The notes beneath the pieces were generated by a model. That model did not search any database, was not told the origin of the DNA, and saw nothing but the letters and a program-made list of their open reading frames with translations. Shown here piece by piece: positions 42,758 through 49,281 of a DNA stretch of 49,281 bases (positions are counted from its first letter, which is position 1; every line of letters starts with the position of its first letter). The DNA comes from CAZPUI01 sp964415525 (lineage in GTDB: Bacteria; Acidobacteriota; Holophagae; Holophagales; Holophagaceae): the NCBI GenBank assembly GCA_964415525.1, contig CAYQAS010000017.1, positions 1-49,281 on the forward strand. Direction: 5' to 3'. The position numbers and the translations under genes are program-made.

Positions 42758-43297
42758 GTGGATTTCGAGACCCTCCACGACACCCTGCGCCCTCGAGTGC
42801 TCACCTTTCTCCAGCGATTCGTGTCGACCACGGAGGCCGAGGACCTGACTCAGGAGGTCTTCCTCAAGATCCACAGAGGGCTCGGAACATTCAGGCAGGA
42901 GAGCCAAGTCTCCACCTGGGTGTTCCAGATCGCCACCCACGCGGCCCTCGATCACCTGAAGAGCGCCACGCATCGGCATGCGCTGCGCCAGTCGCCCCTG
43001 GAAGAGGTCGATGTTCATGGCATCGAGGAAGACCACGCCCGTGCCCCCTTCCAGGCGGAGCTTGCCTGCTGCATCCGGGGCATGGTGGCCACCCTCTCGG
43101 TGGAGGATCAGACCATCCTCCACCTGTGCGAACTCAAAGAGCTGAGGGTCAGCGACATCGCCACCATCCTGGAGATCACCCCCGGGGCCGCCAAGATCCG
43201 CCTCCACCGGGCGCGGCAACGCCTGAAAGCCCGCATGGAGGCCGGGTGCCGCATCTCCCTGGACGACCGAGGCGAACTCGACTGCGATCGCAAATAG
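42758..43297 (+). CDS. ECF-type sigma factor with cysteine-bearing C-terminus
   Basis: Alternative RNA polymerase sigma factor of about 179 residues. Region 2 is VLTFLQRFVSTTEAEDLTQEVFLKIHRGL and region 4 includes LRVSDIATILEITPGAAKIRLHRARQRLK. After region 4 is a short tail with C164 and C176 (GCRISLDDRGELDCDRK); C104, C105 and C124 lie in or near region 4. No anti-sigma gene is adjacent, so sensing may be through the protein itself. The start is uncertain: GTG 42758 was chosen, and GTG 42722 is in frame but inside ccdA; neither has a good ribosome site, suggesting coupling to ccdA. Confidence 0.85.
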   Translation: MDFETLHDTLRPRVLTFLQRFVSTTEAEDLTQEVFLKIHRGLGTFRQESQVSTWVFQIATHAALDHLKSATHRHALRQSPLEEVDVHGIEEDHARAPFQAELACCIRGMVATLSVEDQTILHLCELKELRVSDIATILEITPGAAKIRLHRARQRLKARMEAGCRISLDDRGELDCDRK

Positions 43298-43348
43298 GGC
43301 GTATCCCCCGCGCCTCCTCCCTCGTCCCAGAAGATGAAGGAGGACACC

Positions 43349-43807
43349 ATGTCCAGCGATACCGAAACCATTACCCTCGCAAAAACCAACGCCCAATGCG
43401 GGCTCTGCGAGGATTACGCCGCCCGGGAGCGACACAAGCCCATCGTTGTGATGGCCTGCGAAGGCGCCTGCCTGCGGGGCGAGATCGCCCGGCTGGCCGC
43501 CAACCTGCTCTGCGACGAGCTGGCCCCCGAACGCACGGCCCGCCTGTGCCTGGGCGGAGCCTTCACCAAGGACACGGGACAGAGGAGCCTCGCCCGCCAG
43601 GCGTCTCGGGTCATGGCCATCGAGGGCTGCCCCATCGACTGCGGCAGCCGGATGATGCAGGCCGTGCTGCCGGGACTCAAACCCGAGGTCTTCCACCTGG
43701 AAGGTGTCCATCTGGCCCCAGGGCTCTTCTCCATCCGCGACCTGCCCAAGGCGCAGCGGAAGGCCAGTGCCCAGACAGTGGCCAGCGCCGTGTTGGCTCG
43801 AATGTGA
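43349..43807 (+). CDS. DGC-domain putative zinc-binding protein
   Basis: A 152-residue cysteine-rich protein matching the DGC family of putative metal-binding proteins. Key parts are C17 and C20 (QCGLC), C37 and C41 (VMACEGACLRGEIARLAANLLC), and C94 and C98 (IEGCPIDCGSRM); the family-naming Asp-Gly-Cys is Glu-Gly-Cys here. A strong AAGGAGGA site precedes ATG 43349. It is the last gene of the arsR-headed operon, 51 bases after the sigma factor. A metal chaperone or sensor role is an inference. Confidence 0.85.
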   Translation: MSSDTETITLAKTNAQCGLCEDYAARERHKPIVVMACEGACLRGEIARLAANLLCDELAPERTARLCLGGAFTKDTGQRSLARQASRVMAIEGCPIDCGSRMMQAVLPGLKPEVFHLEGVHLAPGLFSIRDLPKAQRKASAQTVASAVLARM

Positions 43808-43832
43808 AGGCCCGGTTTAAGCTCGGCAGTCC

Positions 43833-44936
43833 TCAATCGAGGCTTCGCCCCGCTTCGTCGTAGAGCCGGATTTTTTCCGCAGGGAGCGCCACCACCACCG
43901 GCGCTCCCACACGGATCTGTCCGCGATCGGCGAGATGCCTGGCGGCGGTGAAGTGGAGCCGGTGGTCCGGATGCCCCTGCACATCCATGACGCCGCGCAG
44001 CAGATCGCCCTGTCGCACAACGGAAAGCACGTGGCCATCCAGGTAGGTGTGTCCCGGCCGATCCCGTGGATCATCCAACGGACGCAGCCTCACATCCCCC
44101 GGGGCCAGGATCCAGGAGAGCGCAGCGCCCTCCCGCCAGGACTTCGGCGGCGCCACCTCGATAGCCAAGCCGCCCCAGGAGAGGGCAGCAGCCTCTGGCA
44201 GCGCCATGGCGGTGCCACCGAGGATGTTGCGGTGCCCCACCAACCTGGCGACTTCCAGGCTGTCCGGCTGACGCACCACCTCCTCCGGCGCGCCCTCCTG
44301 CAGCGTGTGCCCCCGGGAGAGCACCACCATTCGTTGGGCGAGCATGGTGGCCTCGTCCAGATCATGCGTGACCAGCACCACCGGAATGGAAAGCCCCGCC
44401 AGCAGCTCCGCCAGCTCCAGGTGCAGCTTCTCCCGGGTCACGCGATCCACCGAAGAAAAGGGCTCGTCCAGCAGCAGCACCTCCGGCTCCCTAGCCAGCG
44501 CCCGAGCCACGCCAACGCGCTGCTGCTGCCCCCCACTCATTTCGTGGGGCTTCCGGTGCTCCAGGCCTCCCAGATGCACCCGCTCCAGCCAGTCCCGGGC
44601 GCGGGTCGCCCGATCCGGCCCGCGCAGGGCCTCCATGACATTCTCCAGGGCCGTCAGATGCGGGAACAGGGCATGGTGCTGAAACACGAAGCCGACGCTG
44701 CGGCGGCGCGCGGGGACGTTCACCCCATGCACCGAATCGAACCACGCCCGAGCGCCGCAGTAGACCTGCCCCGACTCAGGCCGCAGCAGCCCCGCGATGA
44801 TGCGCAGGAGCGAGGACTTCCCCGCGCCGGAGGGCCCCACCAGCGCCAAAACCTCCCCCGGCGCACAGGTCAGCGAGGCCTGCAGGACCATGGGACGGTC
44901 CTGGTGCACCTGGAGTCGCAGGCCCTGCTCAGGCAT
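43833..44936 (-). CDS. modC: Molybdate ABC transporter ATP-binding protein
   Basis: ATPase of the molybdate importer, 367 residues. Walker A is GPSGAGKSS at 34-42, the signature is EMSGGQQQRVGVARAL, Walker B is VLLLDEPF, and the H-loop is LVTHDLDEA. The last 70 or so residues form a TOBE-like oxyanion-binding domain. GGAGG precedes ATG 44936. The gene overlaps modB by 8 bases. Sulfate or tungstate is possible as substrate, but operon order modA-B-C favours molybdate. Confidence 0.9.
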   Translation of the reverse strand: MPEQGLRLQVHQDRPMVLQASLTCAPGEVLALVGPSGAGKSSLLRIIAGLLRPESGQVYCGARAWFDSVHGVNVPARRRSVGFVFQHHALFPHLTALENVMEALRGPDRATRARDWLERVHLGGLEHRKPHEMSGGQQQRVGVARALAREPEVLLLDEPFSSVDRVTREKLHLELAELLAGLSIPVVLVTHDLDEATMLAQRMVVLSRGHTLQEGAPEEVVRQPDSLEVARLVGHRNILGGTAMALPEAAALSWGGLAIEVAPPKSWREGAALSWILAPGDVRLRPLDDPRDRPGHTYLDGHVLSVVRQGDLLRGVMDVQGHPDHRLHFTAARHLADRGQIRVGAPVVVALPAEKIRLYDEAGRSLD

Positions 44937-45588
44937 GCCGCCTCCGGGACAGGCCATAGGAGAGGGTGATGGCCCCGAGAGAGAGGGTGAGGAGCGCCAG
45001 GGACATGGCGCCCGCTCCGGTGGCGTCCATGGCCTGGACGCGATCATAGATGGCGATGGCGGCGGTGCGCGTCTCCCCGGGCACATTGCCGCCCACCATC
45101 AGCACCACGCCGAATTCCCCGAGGGTATGGACGAACGTGAGCACCAGCCCGCCCACGATTCCCGGCCAGGCCAGGGGCAGCTCGATGCGCCAGAACTTGC
45201 GCCAGCGGGAGAGGCCGCAGCAGTCCGCCGCCTCTAACACATCTCGCGGGATGGCCTCGAAGGCGCGCTGCATAGGCTGGACGGCGAAGGGCAGGTTGAA
45301 GAGGAGCGATGCCACCACCAGGCCCACGAAGGAGAACGCCAAAGGCCGCCCCATGACCATCGCGAAAGCGTGCCCCAGGGGATTCCGTGTGCTGAAACCC
45401 ACCAGCAGGTAGTAGCCGAGCACGGTGGGAGGGAGGACGAGCGGCAGCGCCACCAGGGCCTCTAGCACGCTGCGTCCCCGGAATCGGCTGCGGGCGAGGA
45501 CGCGCCCCCCGAAGATGCCGATGGGGCCCAGGATCAGCAGGGTCCAGAGGGCCAGTTCAAAGGAGAGGCGGAAGGCCGTTGCGTCCAT
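44929..45588 (-). CDS. modB: Molybdate ABC transporter permease
   Basis: Membrane channel of the molybdate importer, 219 residues and about five or six helices. The permease loop that contacts the ATPase is DVLEAADCCGLSRWRKFWRIELPLAWPGI, and the family segment LGEFGVVLMVGGNVPGETRTAAIAIYD follows. It starts 1 base after the modA stop, and overlaps modC. Confidence 0.93.
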   Translation of the reverse strand: MDATAFRLSFELALWTLLILGPIGIFGGRVLARSRFRGRSVLEALVALPLVLPPTVLGYYLLVGFSTRNPLGHAFAMVMGRPLAFSFVGLVVASLLFNLPFAVQPMQRAFEAIPRDVLEAADCCGLSRWRKFWRIELPLAWPGIVGGLVLTFVHTLGEFGVVLMVGGNVPGETRTAAIAIYDRVQAMDATGAGAMSLALLTLSLGAITLSYGLSRRRHA

Positions 45589-45589
45589 C

Positions 45590-46381
45590 TCAGCGGTCCT
45601 CACCCGGAAGCGCGAAGCCGTATTTCCGTAGCGTGGCCCTCGCCGCGGGCTCCTGAAGATACGCGTAGAGTCGGCGCGCCACGGGGCCTGCGCCTTTCAG
45701 CAGCACCATCCGCTGCACAAGAGGGCGATGCCAATCCGCCTGGATCAGCTCGAAATACCCCTGGCCGCGAAAGGCCGGTGCCAGCGCGAGGCTGTATGCG
45801 ATGATCCCCGCCTGGGCCTCGCCGGACAGGGTGAACTGAGCCGCCTGCGCGATGTTCTCGCCGTAGACGAGATGGGGCCTCAGGTTGTCCCACATTCCGG
45901 CGTGCTGCAGGGCTTCTCGCGCCCGCATGCCGTAAGGAGCATGATCCGGTTGGGCGATGGCGAAGGCCCGCAGCCGCCCATCTCCCAGAGCGGCTCCGAT
46001 GCCTGAGACCCCCTTCCCCGCCTCCACGGGCGACCCCTTGGGCACGAACCAGCCGATGCGTCCGATGCCGTATACGACGCTCGCACCTTCCGTGCGCCCA
46101 GCCTGCTGCAGGCGGTGGACGAGCGCTTCGTCTGCCGAGAGAAACACTTGATAGGGAGCTCCCTGCTCGATCTGCCTAGCGATGTTGCCGGAACTCCCGA
46201 AGGAGAGCCGGACCCGATGGCCAGTGTCCTTGGAAAAATGGCCTTCGATCTCCTCCAGCGCAAAGCGCAGATCCGCGGCGGCGACGATGACCGGCGGGGC
46301 CTCAGGCCCATGCCGTCGGCAACCTGCGACGCTCAGCGCCCCAAGGACCGACCACGCCAGCCACCGCCGCATCCAGGTCAT
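45590..46381 (-). CDS. modA: Molybdate-binding lipoprotein
   Basis: Substrate-binding protein of the molybdate importer, 263 residues. A lipobox LSVAGC gives C21 as the lipid-attachment residue, so it is membrane-tethered. Oxyanion-binding segments VIVAAADLRFALEEI, LSFGSSGNIARQIEQGAP and PDHAPYGMRAREAL are characteristic of ModA. GGGAG lies 5-6 bases before ATG 46381. It heads modABC. Confidence 0.93.
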   Translation of the reverse strand: MTWMRRWLAWSVLGALSVAGCRRHGPEAPPVIVAAADLRFALEEIEGHFSKDTGHRVRLSFGSSGNIARQIEQGAPYQVFLSADEALVHRLQQAGRTEGASVVYGIGRIGWFVPKGSPVEAGKGVSGIGAALGDGRLRAFAIAQPDHAPYGMRAREALQHAGMWDNLRPHLVYGENIAQAAQFTLSGEAQAGIIAYSLALAPAFRGQGYFELIQADWHRPLVQRMVLLKGAGPVARRLYAYLQEPAARATLRKYGFALPGEDR

Positions 46382-46732
46382 TTCCACTCCCAAGGATCAC
46401 CCTACCCCAGGGAGGCTCGCCCCCGCTCCCAGACAAGCACGGTACGGAAGGAATCACGCAATTGCCCGACCAGCACCCACCCTTCCCCATACACACAAGG
46501 AGCCCGTCCAAGTATTGAACTTGGACCGCGCCGGGTCCGCGACCAAGGAGATCGCGGAAGAGCGTGGCGGCACAAGCTCCGATGAGCCTAGCGACGAGAT
46601 GCACAGGCCGCCGCTCCAGCCCGAAGGGCTCGGCGCATTGGCGCCTCCGAATGCGCCACCATTCACGGCCCCCTTTGTCTCAGGAGGCGAAGCATCTTGT
46701 ATCCATATTTCCAAAACCATAGAATTTCAACC
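46382..46732. promoter_or_regulatory. Divergent region, modA / second arsR
   Basis: About 350 bases with no accepted gene between modA (minus) and arsR (plus). An inverted repeat GTCCAAGT (46506-46513), five bases, ACTTGGAC (46519-46526) is a possible regulator site. AT content rises at 46690-46732 just before arsR, the likely arsR promoter/operator. I looked for a ModE-type box or molybdenum-cofactor riboswitch by eye and could not support either. Confidence 0.45.
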
Positions 46733-47092
46733 ATGACGGCCAATGATTTCGATTTAGACGTGCAGGTCAAGCGACTCAAGGCACTTGGACACATCGCCCG
46801 GCTTTCCATCGTTCGGCTTGTGGTCCAGGGGCCCCTGGAGGGCACTCCTGCGGGCGAAGTCCAGCAGCGCCTGGGCATTCCATCCTCAACCCTGAGCCAC
46901 CATCTCGCCGAGCTGTCGCATGCCGGGTTGATCCGGGCGACCCGCCAGGGCACCACCCTTCGCTACGCCGCCCAGTTCGATCACCTGCGGGACCTCACCG
47001 CCTGCCTCTGGGAGGACTGCTGCGGGAGCGGCTGTAGCGACGCCGATTGTCTTAGCATTCCCGCGCGCCCCACTTGCGCATCCCAGCGTTGA
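46733..47092 (+). CDS. arsR: ArsR-family arsenite-responsive repressor with C-terminal Cys cluster
   Basis: Winged-helix repressor of 119 residues. It lacks the ELCVC box of the first ArsR. Instead it has a C-terminal cluster C91, C96, C97, C101, C106 (CLWEDCCGSGCSDADC) resembling ArsR types that bind As(III) near the C-terminus. The recognition helix is PSSTLSHHLAELSHAGL. The start is ambiguous: ATG 46733 gives the usual N-terminus but has no ribosome site, whereas TTG 46697 has AGGAGG 9 bases upstream and adds 12 residues. It heads an acr3-rhodanese-arsC operon. Confidence 0.9.
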   Translation: MTANDFDLDVQVKRLKALGHIARLSIVRLVVQGPLEGTPAGEVQQRLGIPSSTLSHHLAELSHAGLIRATRQGTTLRYAAQFDHLRDLTACLWEDCCGSGCSDADCLSIPARPTCASQR

Positions 47093-47114
47093 CGACGACT
47101 CCTGGAGCTTCCCC

Positions 47115-48212
47115 ATGTCCGAAGCGAAACGCCTGTCATTTCTAGACCGCTACCTCACGCTGTGGATCTTTCTGGCCATGGGTGTGGGCGTACTCCTCGG
47201 CTACGCCGCACCGGGCTTCAACACGGTGCTGAACGCCTGGAACGTGGGCACCACCAGCGTTCCGCTGGCCATCGGCCTCATCGTGATGATGTATCCGCCG
47301 CTGGCGAAGGTGAAATACGAGGAGCTGCACCTGGTCTTCGAGAACCGCAAGGTGCTGCTGCTGTCGCTGGTGCAGAACTGGATCGTGGGACCTCTGCTCA
47401 TGTTCGGCCTGGCGTCGGTGTTCCTGCGGGACCGCCCTGAGCTGATGGTGGGCCTGATCCTCATCGGGCTCGCCCGCTGCATCGCCATGGTCATCGTGTG
47501 GAACGACCTCGCCAACGGCGATACGGAATACTGTGCGGGGCTCGTGGCATTCAATTCCATCTTCCAGGTGCTGGGCTTCAGCCTCTACGCATGGTTCTTC
47601 ATCAAGGTGCTGCCGGGAGCCGTGGGCCTGCATCTCGGAGATGTGGACCTGAGCAAGGTCACCATGGGTGCCATCGCGAAGAGCGTGTTCATCTACTTGG
47701 GCATCCCCTTCATCGCCGGCTTCGTCACACGCTTCGCACTCGGAAGGGCCAAGGGCCTCGACTGGTACCACCGGGTCTTCGTGCCCAGGATCAGCCCACT
47801 CACGCTGATCGCACTGCTCTTCACCATCGTTGCGATGTTCAGCCTCCAGGGCCGCCAGATCGTGGCGCGGCCCTTTGACGTGCTCCGGGTTGCAGCGCCG
47901 CTGCTCATCTACTTCGTGGTGATGTTCCTGGTGAGCTTCTGGATGTCCAAGAAGGTGGGCGCCACCTATCCCCAGAGCGCGACCCTGTCCTTCACCGCCG
48001 CCAGCAACAACTTCGAACTGGCCATCGCCGTCGCCGTGGCCATCTTCGGCCTCCAGCACGGGGCTGCCTTCGCGGCTGTGATCGGTCCACTGGTGGAAGT
48101 TCCCGTGCTCATCAGCCTGGTGAACGTCGCATTCTGGCTGAAGCGGCGCTGGTACCCGAATGAGACAGACACTGTCAGTTCTGCAGGCTGTTGCCCCACT
48201 CAGGAGCCATGA
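47115..48212 (+). CDS. acr3: Arsenite efflux transporter Acr3
   Basis: Exports As(III) across the inner membrane using the proton gradient. The 365-residue protein has about ten helices. The conserved membrane cysteine is C122 in LIGLARCIAMVIVWNDLANGD, followed by the family segments FNSIFQVLGFSLYAWFFI and SFTAASNNFELAIAVAVAIFG. The C-terminus carries a CC pair near the end. It starts 22 bases after arsR and is followed after 1 base by the rhodanese gene. Confidence 0.96.
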   Translation: MSEAKRLSFLDRYLTLWIFLAMGVGVLLGYAAPGFNTVLNAWNVGTTSVPLAIGLIVMMYPPLAKVKYEELHLVFENRKVLLLSLVQNWIVGPLLMFGLASVFLRDRPELMVGLILIGLARCIAMVIVWNDLANGDTEYCAGLVAFNSIFQVLGFSLYAWFFIKVLPGAVGLHLGDVDLSKVTMGAIAKSVFIYLGIPFIAGFVTRFALGRAKGLDWYHRVFVPRISPLTLIALLFTIVAMFSLQGRQIVARPFDVLRVAAPLLIYFVVMFLVSFWMSKKVGATYPQSATLSFTAASNNFELAIAVAVAIFGLQHGAAFAAVIGPLVEVPVLISLVNVAFWLKRRWYPNETDTVSSAGCCPTQEP

Positions 48213-48213
48213 G

Positions 48214-48621
48214 ATGCCGGATCCCTTTTTCGGGCAAGGTCTTGTGATCGAAGGTATTCATTTCCTCGATGCGACAGATCTCCCAAGGGATCTGGAGAAT
48301 GGCGCCCGCATCGTCGACCTGCGCCAGCCGCTGCTTGTGCTCATGAAGTCCATCGACCTGCCGGACGTGATTTACCTGGAATACGGACGTTGGCGATCCG
48401 ACTGGCACCAGCTACCCATCGACGCTCCCCTGATCCTGGTAGATGCGGTCGGCATTTACAGCAAACGCGCGGCTCTGTTCCTGAAGGAGCAAGGCCGTGA
48501 CGATGTCGCCGTGCTTAACGGCGGTTTCGAGGCTTGGCAGGACGCCGGTCTCCCCACCTGCGAAGACCCCTCGAAGATGCTTCAGGGAGGTTGCGCATGC
48601 CGCATGAGGATTATTGAATGA
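48214..48621 (+). CDS. Rhodanese-like protein lacking the catalytic cysteine
   Basis: A 135-residue single rhodanese domain: ARIVDLRQP at 31-39, YLEYGRW at 54-60, and the ending VLNGGFEAWQDAGLP. The active loop reads LVDAVGIYSKRAA; by the usual C-x-x-G-x-R-S pattern the cysteine position is D77 and the Arg is Y82, so sulphur transfer in the normal way is unlikely. Remaining cysteines are C116, C127 and C129, the last two as a CxC in the tail. AGGAG lies 7 bases before ATG 48214. The gene overlaps arsC by 4 bases. Confidence 0.85.
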   Translation: MPDPFFGQGLVIEGIHFLDATDLPRDLENGARIVDLRQPLLVLMKSIDLPDVIYLEYGRWRSDWHQLPIDAPLILVDAVGIYSKRAALFLKEQGRDDVAVLNGGFEAWQDAGLPTCEDPSKMLQGGCACRMRIIE

Positions 48622-49034
48622 GACCCACCCGCATCCTGTTCCTGTGCGTCGCCAACAGCGCCCGCTCCCAGATGGGCGAGGGACTGGCTCGCCAGATGTT
48701 CCCCGGCTTCCAAATCCAGAGTGCGGGGAGTCGCCCCAGCCATGTGAATCCGTACGCCATCGAAGTGCTGCGGGAGGTTGGCATCGACGCTACCGCCCAC
48801 CGGTCCAAGAGCGTTCAGGACATCGATCCCGCAACGGTGGACCTCGTCATCACCTTATGCGCCGAGGAGGTTTGCCCCGCATTCCTCGGTCAAGCAGAGC
48901 GCCTACATTGGCCCATCTCGGATCCTGCCAGCGATGACCCGAACCTCCTTCCGGAGCAGCTTCGGGAACGCTTCCGAACAGGGCGAGATGAGATTCGGCG
49001 TCGCCTGACAGCGCTCAAGACCTCCCTGGGCTGA
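48618..49034 (+). CDS. arsC: Arsenate reductase, thioredoxin-linked (LMW-phosphatase type)
   Basis: Reduces arsenate to arsenite for export by Acr3. The 138-residue protein has the phosphatase-type loop C10-V-A-N-S-A-R-S and the redox pair C81 and C86 in VITLCAEEVCPAF, the three-cysteine relay known from thioredoxin-coupled ArsC. The substrate-loop Asp is in HWPISDPAS. Its ATG lies within the stop of the rhodanese gene (ATGA). Confidence 0.96.
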   Translation: MRPTRILFLCVANSARSQMGEGLARQMFPGFQIQSAGSRPSHVNPYAIEVLREVGIDATAHRSKSVQDIDPATVDLVITLCAEEVCPAFLGQAERLHWPISDPASDDPNLLPEQLRERFRTGRDEIRRRLTALKTSLG

Positions 49035-49076
49035 GGATCAGGACCGTTTCGCAAGGCCCAGGAGGAACGACACAAC

Positions 49077-49196
49077 ATGCCTCCGGGGTTCAAGATCCAG
49101 CTGAGGCGTTATAAATTCAGGATTCCACTGATCGGTCACTTCCGCCGCGTGGCCCGGGTCGGTTCGACCAACGAGTGGATTTCCCAGGATTGTTAG
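49077..49196 (+). CDS. Possible small protein after arsC (39 aa)
   Basis: Short frame starting MPPGFKIQLRRYKFRIPLIG and ending with QDC. An AGGAGGA site lies about 10 bases upstream of the ATG. It is basic and amphipathic. It sits between arsC and the operon-end palindrome. No homology is known to me, and it could be the degraded start of a longer gene. Confidence 0.35.
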   Translation: MPPGFKIQLRRYKFRIPLIGHFRRVARVGSTNEWISQDC

Positions 49197-49227
49197 CGCG
49201 CGACGTCACCTACACGCAGGTACAGAA

Positions 49228-49253
49228 ACGCCCCCGAAGTACTTCGGGGGCGT
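49228..49253. terminator. Perfect 26-base palindrome, likely ars operon terminator
   Basis: A self-complementary sequence of 26 bases, centred on 49240/49241, with arms ACGCCCCCGAAGT and ACTTCGGGGGCGT. It can fold to a GC-rich hairpin just past the ars operon. The following GTGTTGATGTT is only moderately T-rich. Confidence 0.65.
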
Positions 49254-49281
49254 GTGTTGATGTTAACGTCGCAGCGACCTA

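Noticed and set aside
46382..46480. Molybdenum-cofactor riboswitch or ModE box before modA
   Set aside because: I could not match the conserved elements by eye; only a short imperfect hairpin is present. A covariance-model search would decide.

Overview
The window is about 49 kb of GC-rich chromosomal DNA from a Gram-negative, respiring, rod-forming bacterium. Evidence is a proton-pumping NADH dehydrogenase, a TonB-dependent receptor, several lipoproteins, a periplasmic nitrate reductase with a multihaem partner, and a complete Mre/Rod elongation operon. From memory of gene content I would guess an acidobacterium of the Geothrix/Holophaga type, but no rRNA or marker in the window proves it.

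Layout. 1-986: 3' part of a HlyD-type efflux adaptor gene (minus). 1106-8634: nuoH-I-J-K-L-M-N, the membrane arm of complex I, a tight minus-strand operon without nuoA-G. 8848-11585: secreted M4 metallopeptidase with a C-terminal dockerin-like motif, overlapped by a lipoprotein gene. 11965-14750: napA and a tetrahaem NapB-like cytochrome. 15170-20750: mreB-mreC-mreD-mrdA-rodA, the cell-wall elongation machinery. 20974-23139: TonB-dependent receptor, tail to tail with an integron-type integrase (23143-24114). 24235-28745: small accessory genes, then ligA. 28861-30499: AT-rich winged-helix gene and a DNA methyltransferase. 30692-36780: housekeeping genes (rimI, tsaB, rpmB, acylphosphatase, a TPR glycosyltransferase, murA) mixed with secreted unknowns. 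36790-38805: NtrY-like kinase. 39440-39516: initiator tRNA-Met with its terminator.

The last 9.4 kb is a metal(loid) region of three units. The first (39937-43807) is ArsR regulator, CSCS-motif permease, cytosolic mini-thioredoxin, exported thioredoxin, CcdA-type thiol transporter, sigma factor with a cysteine-bearing tail, and DGC-type cysteine protein. The second, on the opposite strand (43833-46381), is modCBA for molybdate uptake. The third (46733-49034) is ArsR, Acr3 arsenite pump, a rhodanese-like protein lacking its catalytic cysteine, and thioredoxin-linked ArsC.

The most interesting candidates are the ArsR/permease/thiol-relay/sigma/DGC operon, the possible one-to-one dockerin-cohesin pair at 8.8-11.6 kb, the integron integrase without recognisable att sites, and the internally duplicated NapB. 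Many long open frames run antisense to the GC-rich genes and were left out as codon-bias shadows.
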